Source: Eumeta japonica (taxonomy: Eukaryota; Arthropoda; Insecta; Lepidoptera; Psychidae). Taken from it: DNA of 64,000 nt. The position numbers were made by a program, and so were the translations under genes. Positions within the stretch are counted from its first letter, which is position 1. Each line of letters opens with the position of its first letter. A model generated the notes under the pieces. It was not told the origin of the DNA. It ran no database searches and saw only the letters and a list, made by a program, of their open reading frames with translations. Location of the stretch: contig BGZK01001321.1 in NCBI GenBank assembly GCA_005406025.1, forward strand, positions 1-64,000, read 5' to 3'. Shown here one piece after another: positions 47,058-58,998 of this stretch.

Positions 47058-49249
47058 TGTTATCTTGGATTATTTCAACATTTTGGTAAAGATATTTATG
47101 TCATCATGTTTATCCATTTCATGTTATGTAGGTAATTTATTTGCGATTATTTTTCGATCTTCATTTGATTATCAAGATGGGATTTTTATTTTAAATCTTA
47201 ATTAACTCGTTTTATACATATAAAAGTGATAACTGTTATCGATTTCGAAAATTACGTACTCGTAATTGTTTAGATTGGCGAACAAACAAAACAAAGTTTT
47301 TAATAAAAATATGATGGTGCTGTGTTATATTCTATTTAGTGATGTTTATATAACGTATAATTCACTATTTTATATATATAATTATATATATATATTCATT
47401 TTTAAGTAAATGAATATTTTTCATAAAATACTATTTTGTATATCTTTATTCATTACTGTCAAAAGTTATTAATTTATTTCACTGTTCCTGTTATTTGATA
47501 TAATAAGCGGAAGGAACTTTGTTCCGAGAGGGTGTTCCATAACACCTTTAGTTTTTTTAGAAAATTTGACACGGTCACATAAAATTGGCCGTGTGAAATT
47601 TATATTGATCCGAAATCTACCAAACTTCTTTTATGTGTAAATGTTCCAAAATCGAATAAAATAGAAAAAATCTGTTTTTACATAAATTTTTAGAGAAAAT
47701 ATGATAAAATTGAAGTCCTTAGGGAACATATACCTATGCACACATATCCACTTACACGCACCGTTTTTTATATATACAATATACATATACAGATAACTGT
47801 TATCCTATGAGAGTTCTTAACGTCATATATTTTGTTTCTAGATTTGTAAGTCGCTATAATTTATTTTGACCATAAATATTAACGAAAGTCTATAAACTCA
47901 GTCGATTCGTTGCACTTAAATATTTTTTTTATAACTTCTCATCGGTTCTTATTTTTTTCTCTTGGTTATATTACTTTTAAAACTCGGAGACAGATCTAGA
48001 AAAGATGTTATTTTTTAGAGAGATCGTATAGTACCCCAAGCATCATAAAAGTTGAGTCGAAGCGCCGTCAAACGAAACCTAATTTATATTTTACGTCGTC
48101 GCCAGATGGCTGTGTTTATATGTATATAATATTTTAATTATTTATTTAGCCAAAACAAAAACAATAATTAATATGTTATTATTGACTAACAGTTCAAGCA
48201 ACTATTCATAAAATTAATTTGTGATAACTGTGTTTTCTTTCAAAAAGATATTATCCTAAAAGCAAATATCCCGAGCTTACTGTAATAATATATATGACAA
48301 CTACATGTTGTGCTTTTTAAATACATGTCATTTCTTACGTATGGGCTTAAACATCCCGTAAATGAAGTGTCTTACGAGAAATCCTTTATGGGAATAATGC
48401 AGAAACTTATATAACAAATCATTCACACTTCTAAGTATATTCTTTATTTTAGTCCACTGTCCCTTTTTTAATTTTTTTAATGTTGTCAGTCTTAACTCTT
48501 TTAAGATAATATTAATAAGTCATTGGGAATTCCAACTTACGTGCCGCTCGTGTATAATTTTAAAAAATTCTAAGCATATATGATAAGTAGTCATTTTTAT
48601 GCTACTAAATCGTTCTTGTTGTTAATTATACCACTCGTACGATTGAAAAATTGAATAACTAGTGAGTTAACGCAAACCAATGAGTCGCGTAACTTAAGCA
48701 GGACTTGCGTTCATTTATACGTTAAACTTAACGTCGTCGACATGTGTGCAGTAGGGTAATCCGATGAAGACTAATAACGCATCAACAATTAAATACGTCT
48801 TTCCTTGCTTTTTTTTTTATTTCTGCTTACCTCAATCACAGCAGTAGTGATGGCAGGAGGATGGTATGACCGAGCGTGCAACGCAGGTGACACGAGTCCG
48901 ACCCTGCAAGCCTGCATCGAGTTTTTCAAGTTACATGAAAAATAATAATATAAAGTGATTTAAGTACCCTGATAGTGAGCGAAATCATTATTACAATCTT
49001 AAATTCAACAACTTAGAAGATCTCTTAAATTCCTGATCCACTTGAAGATTACGGTGGAACAACACATTTAGAAAAAAACTGTCCTATGACGGAAGTTTAC
49101 ATATGATTCGCAAGGGTAATAGTATCATTCATTATGTGCATGATATAAAAAAAAACTTAAAACAGTTTTATTGTAAATTTAATTTTAAACATATAATATC
49201 GCGTTTATTGGCAAAGATTTATGCAATTTAATAAACCGTAGAACTGACG
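47058..49249. other. A+T-rich DNA with few landmarks
   Basis: An AT-alternating run lies at about 47371-47398. A GC-rich segment at 48850-48935 has no recognised identity. No gene was seen. Confidence 0.5.
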
Positions 49250-49560
49250 TGTCTACTCGAATATTTCGAGTGGAGGGGCTCGAGCGGCGAGCATAAATCT
49301 CCGGATGACAGTGGCGTCGTCATGCTGACACCGTCGTCTTCGGATAAATAATGTCGAATCGGAAGCCGGCTCTCTCAATCAACGGAACGTTAATATTTAT
49401 TTATCAAACCAATGGATTCGAAACATCTCCAGCAACATCCGTTTGTTCGCAACCCTCTCGCCCGATGGCGCGCGACGTGAGCCGAGAGCGCCATCGTATT
49501 AATTAAGAAATTATTTTCGCACATGCCGAGAGATCCGAGCGCCGCAGTCGACCGAATATA
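49250..49560. promoter_or_regulatory. GC-rich patch with internal stems, candidate conserved element
   Basis: Contains the perfect stem CGATGGCGC/GCGCCATCG (49463-49471 and 49488-49496) and ACTCGAATATTTCGAGT (about 49255-49271). The only frame (60 codons, minus, 49390-49572) has no recognised domain. It may be a non-coding regulatory element. Confidence 0.3.
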
Positions 49561-50462
49561 AGAGTTTCTCAAGAACCTTGTTATACATCGGTTACATAAC
49601 GCTTTAATGATTTGTCTAAATATTGTACTTTTATTCGGCTACACAATAGATTGCATTAGACCCTTGTTATATATAGCAGTTTGTTGTGTTAGCTTTTAAT
49701 CTCGTCAGTGCTAAAGCATACCCCTCACAATCGGTCTATTTCGGATTGATAGGATCGGACCTTCATCGGCCTTTCACGTTGACCCGGTGCGAATTTGGAG
49801 TTTTATGAGACTAACAAATGTTCCGCACGCCCTACAATATATCGCTTTAGAGCACGAATATCGCGAAAAGGGCATTAGGTCATAGTTTTTGCGCCGATCC
49901 GATACTTGTTTAAAACTTGATGCGTCATTAAACATTCTCGTCGATTCTTCTCCATAGATCGCTGTTCATGAACATTCGCTTGTGATGCTTTCCTTTGCAC
50001 TTAATTCGAGTCATATGTCAGCTTTTGATTTCCATGTTAGTTAAAGAAACCCTAAATGATGTAGAACTGGGCTCCGATTCTAATCTACTATAGCCCAATA
50101 GAGTTTGGTAATCATTAGGCTATTACGGCGTTATGATAAATTTCTTTAATACACACGTTCAAGAAAATATCTTTTTCAGGGTTATTTATGATTTTTCTGC
50201 CCTAAAGAAATATATCTACGTAATATAAAACGTAATTTTATTTTTCTCTCTGTAACTTTCATTGATTTTATTGAACTGTTTAATAATAATCTTTTGTAAC
50301 TTTAAAAACATCACTAATTGAAGCTAAGTAATTGTAATCTTTAGTTCAAATCTATAGATTTTATAATATTAGAACAAGTTCACTGTACGAAGGATGATAC
50401 TATTGAAGGGCTACAAGAACAGCAGACGTGGTCTTGTACAAAAAATTAAAATTTTATATTTG
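49561..50462. other. Mixed-composition DNA, no recognised gene
   Basis: Composition is less A+T-biased at about 49700-49960, without open frames. Otherwise featureless. Confidence 0.5.
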
Positions 50463-50935
50463 ACTAGCGGCTCACTCTGACTTCGCACGGGTAACACTAA
50501 TTATACATGACCAAATGACTTCCAGTGGATGGATGAGAGCGGTCATATGACAAAGTTTTAGCAAATATCTATAGGTACAGTGTCTTGTTATTCCCAAGAA
50601 AACAAAAAAAATATTTGTGAGGAAAATATGTCAAAAAATTGCCAGAAAGGAAAAAAAACTGTTTATCCGATCGCTACCAAATTTATTTTATTTATGAATG
50701 TAAAAAATTGAAACTCTCCCATTTTGTATTAATTTGGAAAGAAAATATGACACGAAATTGGCGAAAGCTAAAAACAAAAACTGTCGATCCGATCGCTAAC
50801 AAATTTCAAAGAATCACCTGCCGGGCTAATCTGAAGATTTCCTGAAAATGTTATCAAAATTGGTTTAGCTGTTTTCGAGTCCAAAGGCAACATATATACA
50901 CACTCGCATACACACATCAATCTCTATATGTTATT
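50463..50935 (+). mobile_element. TACTAGCG-type repeat, copy 2
   Basis: It begins GACTAGCGGCTCACTCTGAC, TTCGCACGGGTA, as in copy 1 at 45033, and shares GAGCGGTCATATGACAA and GCAAATATCTATAGGTACAG. It continues further and ends with ATCAAAATTGGTTTAGCTGT and CACACTCGCATACACACA, a familiar end for this type of lepidopteran repeat. Inside, a ~60-bp segment is duplicated (about 50625-50684 and 50742-50806, both with GATCCGATCGCTA or TATCCGATCGCTA). The 68-codon frame across this duplication is incidental. Confidence 0.6.
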
Positions 50936-50993
50936 CAAATTAATACAAAAAAAAATTACGATCTTATGTTTATTAAAATTACAAATTAAAAAG

Positions 50994-51013
50994 CGTCGTT
51001 TAATTAAACGACG
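50994..51013. other. Perfect 20-bp palindrome
   Basis: CGTCGTTTAATTAAACGACG is fully self-complementary without a loop. A second, longer palindrome follows 16 bp downstream. Confidence 0.9.
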
Positions 51014-51029
51014 TTTAATTACACGAAAC

Positions 51030-51075
51030 GAGAATACAGTCATAAGAAACAATTGTTCCTTATGACTGTATTCTC
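51030..51075. other. 46-bp palindrome, one mismatch
   Basis: Self-complementary over 46 bp with a single A-C mismatch; the arms begin GAGAATACAGTCATAAG and the centre is AACAATTGTT. Confidence 0.9.
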
Positions 51076-51790
51076 ATAACGAATGAAAACAGTACGCTAA
51101 ACATGATGCAACAATTTATATAATTTAGGTCAACGCTATTAACCCAAAATTTAATGGTTTCAATATTTAATTTCATCGTAATAAGGTACTTTACCTAACA
51201 AGGGAAGCAGAAAGGTCCGACGTCGTTCGATGCTTTCGACAAATTAAAAACAGCCCTTTCGCGATACAAGGGATAAATTTATTGCATAACAAGAAGTCGT
51301 AAATTGTTACAGCTTTGAAACTGAACAAACAACAAAATATTACATTACAAAGCAGTTGTTCATTTAGCGGATATGAATTGTGTTAATTGAATTTAAGTAA
51401 TAGTCTGTTAAATTGTATTATATAAATATTACCTAAATTGAAGTGTTGATTTGTGATCGTTCCTAATAAAAAACAATAGTCAAATATGTCTTCATTGGGT
51501 ATTTTATATACCACTACAGGTCTTGTCCAGTAAATTTGGGCTAAGCTGACTTTTACAACATAGCTCAGATTTGATATACATATTGCATATATATATTTTT
51601 ATTTTTTTCACATTTAAAAAAATTATTATTATTCTGCTTATTCTGTTTCTTTTTCCCAAAATCTAAAAAACAATAATTTTAATGCTTAACGCTATTAAAC
51701 TTTTTTTCAATTTTTCCTGTGCGCGTAAGTGAAAGAACTAATGTTGAGGATATGTATACTTGACAGTTATATATACAAATTAAATAAAAC
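51076..51790. other. A+T-rich DNA, nothing recognised
   Basis: No gene or repeat boundary was seen. Confidence 0.6.
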
Positions 51791-51810
51791 AATTATTTAC
51801 GTAAATAATT
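51791..51810. promoter_or_regulatory. 20-bp palindrome with TTACGTAA core
   Basis: AATTATTTACGTAAATAATT is perfectly palindromic. The centre TTACGTAA is the consensus for PAR/E4BP4-type bZIP factors (in insects, Vrille and Pdp1). One 8-bp motif in A+T-rich DNA can arise by chance. Confidence 0.35.
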
Positions 51811-53350
51811 ATTTTTCAGAAGCTATTTGATAGTCGTTTGACTATTAATCTATTGCATAGCTTTTATCGCGGGCTTTGAGCGCGGCGACCGAATCAAGAA
51901 ATTCCGTAACGAAAATAAAACCTAACACCCCCACTTCGCCTACCATGTCGCTCGGCCGAGCGTTCACTTAACGTGTATGTATATGGTACGACTGTACGAC
52001 GCTCGCACGGATCGAGACGAGCTGCTCGAAATCGGACGAATACGTAAGCAACTGTTTGTGAGAAAGTATATAGGTGTATAGATATCTATCATATCTTTAT
52101 AATGCCACACTCACCGCATGTGCCCCGTAAGTATACATGTAGGTATATATGTATACATAGGGGTACCTATGTACAACAGTGAACAGCAGTTGCTGGTAAA
52201 TAGCTATACTCGTAAAATTTATGTATAAAGTGTTTTAAATATGAATAAACAATGTGCATTTATTAATGAAGAAAGTGATGAAAAACTTGAATTAATATCA
52301 AAGAAAAAAAATACTGCGTATATAAATAAATAATTATAATCGCATAAGTTGATAAAAAATGCTATGCAATAGCTTTACCGCGGTAGTCCCCGAGTGTTTT
52401 ATATACTTCAATTATTTTGTACTAGTAAATATTTACATCCTTACTTTTTGAACAAATTTTCACTCCGAACGATGAGATTTCCGAAATCCTACCAGGACAA
52501 AGTGGAAGCGAGGAGAGAAAACAAGTAACTCTTATCTACGGTGCACATTCACACTCTCTCGTGTCGACAACTTTTGTCGTACTAACGCGCCTAATTCACC
52601 AGTTAAATCCGGAATTACGTAAACAACCTATTTATCAAAGTTTCCGAGCGGGCCTTGTTACGAGTTGAGGAACACGATTTCGCGCGCATATTGCGATTTA
52701 AGCTAAATTACGTACGCTAGGAGCAGTTTATTTTAATTCTACAGAAATCCGATTTTAATGCAAGTAAGAGTATTACAAAATTAGGTGTTTAGGAACTTTT
52801 AATTAACGAATCTAAGAAATATTATATAAAAAAAATTAAGGAATTACTTTAAAATAAATTATTATTTTTTTATACTGTTCATACTTAAAATCGTAGTTTT
52901 CCTTTTAAACTATTATTGTACGAGTATCACTCTTTTAAACTTCTATAAGTAAAAATCATAGATTAATTCAAGTGTTCATGCAAAGATAAAACGAAAACCA
53001 ACAGACTGTCTTCATTGTTTCAACTATCGCAATTTTGAATCTAGTCTTACTTACGTAAAATGAATTGAGAGAAAGGTTTAATGAATATTTTAATAATGAT
53101 AAGCATATATATTTGAATTCCATATTCTTTGGTTTCGATATCATAATAATGACATGTTGCAACCTGCGAATTCATGATAGGTCAACTATATTTAAAACTT
53201 AAAATACTGTTCCATGAGTTTTAGTCAGAGATTGTCCAAAGTGACAACAAATTTAGACAGTTTTAGAAATATAATCGATCGAGGATTTCATTTCATTCAC
53301 GCAGGGACACCTTAATTTGCTAATTTTACTGAAGAGTAGTAATTGTATTT
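51811..53350. other. A+T-rich DNA with two GC-richer patches
   Basis: Patches at about 51870-52060 and 52480-52740 are CpG-containing and lack open frames. They could be regulatory. Between them is a cluster of small GTATAC/TACATAGG palindromes at 52125-52172. No gene was recognised. Confidence 0.45.
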
Positions 53351-53427
53351 TTTACTATGATAAGGACTTGATATTTCTCAAGTCCTTATTATAGTAAAGA
53401 CTGTTATAAGGACTTGAGAAATATCAA
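53351..53427. other. Three-armed inverted repeat able to form alternative hairpins
   Basis: The middle arm can pair either way. It pairs with the left in 53351-53371/53378-53398 (20 of 21 positions, 6-nt loop), and with the right in 53368-53389/53406-53427 (22 bp perfect, 16-nt loop). The two structures use the same bases (AAGGACTTGA, TCAAGTCCTT) and are mutually exclusive. Confidence 0.85.
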
Positions 53428-54269
53428 TGCATTATGTAAAATCTGTAAATAAGACTGTCAGATAAATACCTCCTCGTGTAATACTTAGATATAGAATGCC
53501 AAATTACTTTTTTTTTAAATTCACTATGAATATTTCGTTTTAAAAGTGATAAAATAACATTATTTTTATTAAATAGTTTAAGCTCCCGTATAGAACGACT
53601 CCGAAATATATAGCCCTGAGGGACTAGCATGGAAAGATTGACAAGATGAACGAGGTCCTTTCAAATCCTTTAGGACAAGGATGCTTAAAAAGGGCTCTAG
53701 GAGATTTTGTGAATTAGATAAAAAATGCATGACAAAACCTTTAAAAGTTTTTCAGAAACCGTGCATTTTTCAGTATTATTAATATCGTCTATTTATTGAC
53801 GTATATGTTTAATTCAGAGCATAACTATGCAAATGTGCAATTTAATTGTTCAAAAAAAAAATTAAAATTTTTTGCTTTCACCATCACGTAGTGTACATAT
53901 AGTAAACTAGAACTATTATTTTTCTTCAGTTCGGCCATGCGGATGCAGTGTAAAATTTTGATTCCGTTTTCATTTCTCAATAAAAAATCATCCTAATGTA
54001 AGTCTCATTAGGACCCGTCTACAACATTATATTTCTATTTTGCGTACAATTCTACGTCACTATTGCTGAAAATCTCGTTTTCGGTTTTCATGTTGATATC
54101 TATTCTAATCACGGTGACGGTTTTGATCGGTTCAATTCAATAGCACAAATACGCAGACGAAGTCCGAGACAAACGCTTGTTTTCTTTTTTTAGAAATTAT
54201 ACAATCCCTCTCACCTCATTGTGGAAAAAATTCTAACCATTTATAATAAACAATATGGAAATTAAATTT
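53428..54269. other. A+T-rich DNA, nothing recognised
   Basis: A 68-codon - frame (53424-53630) has no recognised motif. Confidence 0.55.
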
Positions 54270-54414
54270 TATAGTCATATCTCTATCAAGTTTCATACAA
54301 AATTCAACTCCTCTTTTATCCCCCTTAAAGTGAATTGAAAACGTCCTTTCTTAGTGTGCTCCTACCGTATAGAAACTACCATGTAACCAATGTTTGTATA
54401 GATCGTATATCTCC
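54270..54414 (+). mobile_element. Fragment of a lepidopteran non-coding repeat
   Basis: TATCCCCCTTAAAGTGAATT, then AAAACGTCCTTTCTTAGTG, CTCCTACCGTATAGAAACTACC and ATGTAACCAATG follow the order of an abundant lepidopteran repeat (CCCCCTTAGGGGTTGAATTT, TCCTTTCTTAG, GCCTACGTCATAA, ACCTGCATGCCAAATTT). Boundaries are approximate and the class is unknown. Confidence 0.5.
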
Positions 54415-55129
54415 TATTTATATATCACAAGATCTGTTCGCTACGGGCGCCAAAACTACACTTCGTCTAAAGTCTATTATAGTACATAGCATACGTGTTA
54501 GCATATCGGAGGTGAAGCTCTGCACCTCCATAGACACCCAGTGTTCAGAGGTATCATGTTGATAACCTAAGTTGGCGAGGCGCCGCTCCTGCGAAGTAGT
54601 CAAGCGATCAGCAAAACCAAAAACGGGCCGTTAAGCGCTCCATACGCGTGCGCCTGGTCCGTCACAAGATCGATAAATGAACTTCACTGGAAATTGTTCA
54701 TAAATTGTATTTTATAAAAAATAGATATATGAAGATTTTTTATTAATAAAAAAAATTGTGCAGATGATTTCGTTTCACGAAATTTATATCTTTCACGAGA
54801 ATGTTAAACTCAAAATCAATTATTGTAACCAATTTATGTTTACTCTATAATTGTGTTGTAATTTTTATTATTACCCATATTATGTCTAAATTAAAGTTTT
54901 ATGTGATGCTTGTGGTTTAAAATTATAATAAAACTTAATGATCTCACGGATTTATGACATTTTTATTTACTATTACGCGACGAAAACAGCGAATATATAA
55001 AGTGCAATATATATGGGTTTTCGAATACCAAACCGATTGTAAACCTTTAAACTAGCGGAAAAAAAAACTGTCAAACTCTACGAAACTTATAATAATAAAA
55101 GCGCACAGTTTTTGCCCAAGCTGAGAATA
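54415..55129. other. No recognised gene
   Basis: A small stem GGAGGTG/CACCTCC (54510-54531) and a GC-richer patch to about 54670 are followed by A+T-rich DNA. Confidence 0.5.
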
Positions 55130-55500
55130 AAATAAACGCGATTAGCCCCGACGGGGACATTTAATTACACATCCCGGGTCCTTTTCGTTCGTGCAAATTG
55201 AGTCCGTAACACACAAAAACACGTACGCGGGAAGCGCTCATCAGGTTACGTCCGCCTATCCCTGCATAAATTTGCCGCAAGCCTTATTATGACGGGGGGA
55301 GCCGGCTAGCTTTTGCCGTGTAAATTCGGCCAACACTTCCTAAGTGCTGTCTAATAAATCCCCGCTGGCGCGCCGTTGTCCCGGCCCGCGAGAGCCCCTC
55401 GGCATATGTGCCGCTGACGTCGTTAAGGGGAATGTTATAATGCTCCTGCGCCCAACTTCGCCGTTTCTCCGTCGAGATTTTATCTGTTGACTATGAGAAT
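55130..55500. promoter_or_regulatory. GC-rich patch, candidate conserved element
   Basis: About 370 bp of balanced composition with scattered CpG (for example CGCTGGCGCGCCGTTGTCCC at 55362). A 106-codon minus frame (55340-55660) overlaps but has no recognised domain. It may be regulatory or an old repeat. Confidence 0.3.
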
Positions 55501-56345
55501 GTTCCGATGGAGCTATGCAGGTGGGTATCTGAAACGAATATTTGGTGGGGTAAATTTTGATGAGATAGTTCGACTGCAAATTTAAATGGCATAAAAAAGT
55601 GCATTCATAGCAATAATGACTAAAGGCAACTGCTTCTCTATGTTTAATTAGCGCCAGCATTAAGAAACTTTAAAATTCTTTAATTCAAACCTCAAAATGG
55701 CTTCGAATGGTTGAGCAAATGAGCGACACCATTAATGATACAAACACTAAGTATAGATTTTCTAAAAAATAATAAAACTAAATACAATCGATTTCAAAAT
55801 TTAATAAAATATGAAAAAGGGTATTATTGTTTCAATGAATATTGAAATCATATTAAAATGTTTACATGTTAATCCTTTATGAGAACGACGCCCGAGAGCC
55901 ATTGTCGGAAGATCAATATTTCTAAAAAATAGAAGAAAAAATATTGTAATTCCTACTGGAGTAAGTCCATCACACCTATATGTTAAATCCTAAATATTTC
56001 AAACCGTGAAGTATAAGTTTACTTACCTATAACTTTATTAACTTTTTTATATAATCTTACATTTTTTTTGTATTCATATTTTTTTACTTTAGTCACTACA
56101 TCTTCTTTCAAACCACACCGCTCTCTGACATCACTGTTCCTACATTTATCTTTCAAAGGCACTCCACGGATATTACGAACAGATCGCATCTCCACTGCAT
56201 TCATTCTACTTTCATTTTTATTCTGCCATATTCAACTTTCACTACCGATCATAAACATAAGCATGTCTATTATACATAGACAAACGCGCGTGTAGTAGGG
56301 ATTAGAGTAGAAAAAGACATGTTGCAGGTTAAGGTGGTTTTGGTC
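55501..56345. other. A+T-rich DNA, nothing recognised
   Basis: Frames of 61 and 75 codons overlap each other on opposite strands at 56019-56295, with no domain. Confidence 0.55.
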
Positions 56346-56375
56346 ATTTAGAAAGGATATTCATCCTTTCTAAAT
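56346..56375. other. 13-bp-arm perfect hairpin, 4-nt loop
   Basis: ATTTAGAAAGGAT (56346-56358) pairs perfectly with 56363-56375 around ATTC. It is followed by short TCTAAATC repeats and a LINE fragment. Confidence 0.85.
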
Positions 56376-56404
56376 CATTCTAAATCTAAATCATCATCAT
56401 TCGA

Positions 56405-56690
56405 AAGTAGACAAAAACTAATCTATAGAGCCAACGTGTGTGATGAAAATGACGACAAAGGTCGCCCGAAAAAATTCTATGCAGATCATATTACTAGAAT
56501 ATTAAAAAGGGCCAAATCTTAAGAACCTGAAACCGACGAGCTTATATGAAAAATTGATTGATGTCAGGGAAGCAAGAGAGATGTTCAAAGATGTGGTGCG
56601 GTATTATATAATATGTGCCATGTGAAATTTTAGTCTCTGCTTACCCTTCTGGAAACTTGACGGGAGTACATTATTATAATTTCTCATGTA
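56405..56690 (+). pseudogene. C-terminal fragment of an RTE-like LINE
   Basis: The plus strand reads DENDDKGRPKKFYADHITRI and LKRAKS, then, after stops and frameshifts, DVREAREMFKDVVRYY and VSAYPSGNLTGV. This is the order of a frequent lepidopteran LINE C-terminus (GRPxKxFxDxI..., EAREICKDRxRW, SAYPSGK). Only the last ~90 codons survive, so the copy is strongly 5' truncated and inactive. Confidence 0.65.
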
Positions 56691-57339
56691 ATGATGTAAT
56701 ATCATATTCGAAAAAGTAGTTAGATTATTTGATTACGGACAGACAATAAGATGAAAAACAATAAAAATTGTTGACTTAAATTTAATAGCTATCGTGAAAA
56801 CTTATTAAATTTTTTTCTCATTTCCTCAGCACTCGTCGGACTGCGTCCACTATGCATCCTATTTATTTTGTTCTCCAATTTTTCTTCTTCTTGTGTTTTG
56901 TAGGTAGGTGAGGCAGTAATTTTTTTTTTAAGTTGTTAAGTGAATATGCAAACTTCGTGTATTCAATAAAAATGATTTCCAGCTTTCTTTTCATGCACGC
57001 ATTATTAAACATATCATTTTAAACAAGAGTGATAACATACGTAGCTTTATAAAATATAGTATCAATGAGACAGTATATGAAATTAAGCTTAGCAAAGTGC
57101 CAAAGATTGAAAAGCGATAAAAGAGAAATTGTCTTCTCAAAGCCAGAAATTTTAAATGAGATCGAAAATTATCGCTAGACAAACGCCTGATATAAGTGCA
57201 ACTATACAAAAATGCTTGATTAAAGCTGACGATCTTAAACGATCTTAAAGTAGTGATAAACGATAAGACACTGGATGAGGTCGGAACCATGAACGTGGTC
57301 TTGAAATCCAATGGAAAACAAGCACGCATTATTCTCTAG
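56691..57339. other. A+T-rich DNA; possibly decayed LINE
   Basis: A 112-codon minus frame (56991-57329) has no recognised motif and may be the antisense of decayed LINE sequence that becomes recognisable downstream. Confidence 0.4.
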
Positions 57340-58060
57340 TAATTATTTGATTCTATCATAATCGAAGGTAAAACGCCTGAAGTCTAGAAAAAAGATGTAT
57401 CAACATTACTTTTCACACACTTAGTGAATAATTAGAATCATCACGCTTTTGCAACACTTGTTTAAGACTTTTTCAGGGTAAGATGTGTAGTTTAGACAAC
57501 TTTCATCAACTTGATTCGAAGAGGCTTTAGTAGTAAGTTGTAATCGGCGACAACATCCACACTATTTAGTATATTATATAAAGATTCGGACATTTTAAAA
57601 GTAGTGTATGAACTACAAAAAAGGGATGTGTAAGAATATGGGCGATACTTCGGTTTCTTCGTAGGTGACACATCGACTACCGATTTAATGAAGTGTGAAA
57701 ATGTATACCATTACCTCTATATCAGTGCGAGCACGGAATGAAAGTACGAAAGTGATCCATTCGTAAAGAAGTGTAAGGAAGAAATATGATATCTCTGAAG
57801 CTATTCACTACAGATTGGCTTGCAAGCCGTTTTCAGATTTATACATAGAAGAAGACGTGGGTTCCACACCAATGGCGACCATTCATTTTCGATTTGCTAG
57901 TGCCATAGACACTAGTGGACTAGATACAATTTCCGAATAAACTCGGCTTAGTTCTTTAAGACCTCTATGGAATTTCTCAAGAAGTAAGTCTAAAAGTGAA
58001 AGTTAATAAGACGAAAATTATATCAAACTTCTATGTTGTCGCATATCGCAGTAAAACTCA
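57340..58060 (+). pseudogene. Decayed RTE-type LINE reverse transcriptase
   Basis: In broken frames the plus strand shows IEGKTPEV-stop-KKDVSTLLF (about 57360-57413), fitting the (L)xEGKTPxxWKxxxVxLLFK block. A segment around HQLDSKR...VVIGDNIHTI (about 57500-57570) fits (L)DFNQPxEQAGFRxGxSTxDHIHT. SMEFLKK and VNKTKIISN (about 57965-58030) fit the MEELN...VGLKVNxxKTKxMSN block that follows the catalytic motif. The catalytic FADD was not found. Decay is heavy and boundaries are uncertain. Confidence 0.45.
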
Positions 58061-58689
58061 ATGCCTAAAGACCTAAAGCGTTAAACAGTGTATTATCACA
58101 ATTATGAATGTGGATGGTAGCAATAGTTTCTTATTACTTATCTTTTAAAAAGGCTCAAAATCAAGCAACATACGACGAAAAGGTTGTTCTACGAGAGGAA
58201 ATACGAAACGTGCAAATCAGCATAGAAAGCAGTGTAACATAACACGACATGGATAATACGACATAGAATAAACAAGTTGAAGTGATAACGATTAAACCAC
58301 ACCGTTCTTAGTGCCGCTAATCCGTTGCGAAAGAATTATTCCCGAACGGCTGCCGTGAATTATACGACGCGTTGAAGAATAACATGGTCTTCCGCTAGTA
58401 CACATGAGCTGGTAAAGACAGTAGAACGCTGTTGATTACAGGTGGCGTGGGAGTGCAAGTTGTTGAGATTTAGAGGGAAATCTTGCGTTAGTAAATAGTC
58501 CTCCAATGACTGAGACAAGAAACATTAGCGCCCATTTTGGAACATCACTAAGTAAAGTTCAATATTATATTTTTTAATAAACCCTAATTGTGGATTTTGC
58601 AGAAAATATTTTTTCTCAAAAGATTATTACCTTATTATTATTTTTTAATTTAGTTACCTTAAAAAACTTTAATCCCGCCTCAAACACAA
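58061..58689. other. No recognised gene; may continue the decayed LINE
   Basis: No motif could be followed with confidence beyond 58060. The sequence turns A+T-rich after 58540. Confidence 0.4.
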
Positions 58690-58998
58690 ACAAATAACCT
58701 TATTAATGTATAGAAATCACCTGAACGAAATTCATTTTGAAATCCGATTCGCGACGTTTTTCACATTAATTATTGCCGGCAATAATTCAACGGCCGCTCT
58801 CCAAACAAAAGCGGTTAACCGAAGTCGTCGCGCCGTACATCCACTAAACAACAATGCCCTTTGTACGCGGCTAATATTTATAAAAAAAAATATTCTATTG
58901 AAAAAAGGGCTAGCGGAAAAAGGTGAATTATTATCAAACTTTTGTGAATCGCCTCGCGCAATAATGAAATTTTTGTGACCGGGCGAAACCGAAGCCAT
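58690..58998. promoter_or_regulatory. GC-richer patch with 20-bp palindrome and SOX-like sites
   Basis: AATTATTGCCGGCAATAATT (58768-58787) is a perfect palindrome. About 60 bp downstream, ACAACAATGCCCTTTGT (about 58846-58862) has two opposed SOX-like motifs. Frames of 90 (+) and 88 (-) codons overlap completely and neither has a domain, which favours a non-coding element. Confidence 0.35.

Noticed and set aside
56991..57329. 112-codon minus frame as a membrane protein
   Set aside because: Low-complexity Phe/Leu/Ser composition, no motif, and the plus strand just downstream is LINE-like.
58706..58998. 90-codon + and 88-codon - frames as genes
   Set aside because: They are near-complete antisense overlaps without domains; a non-coding regulatory patch is the simpler reading.
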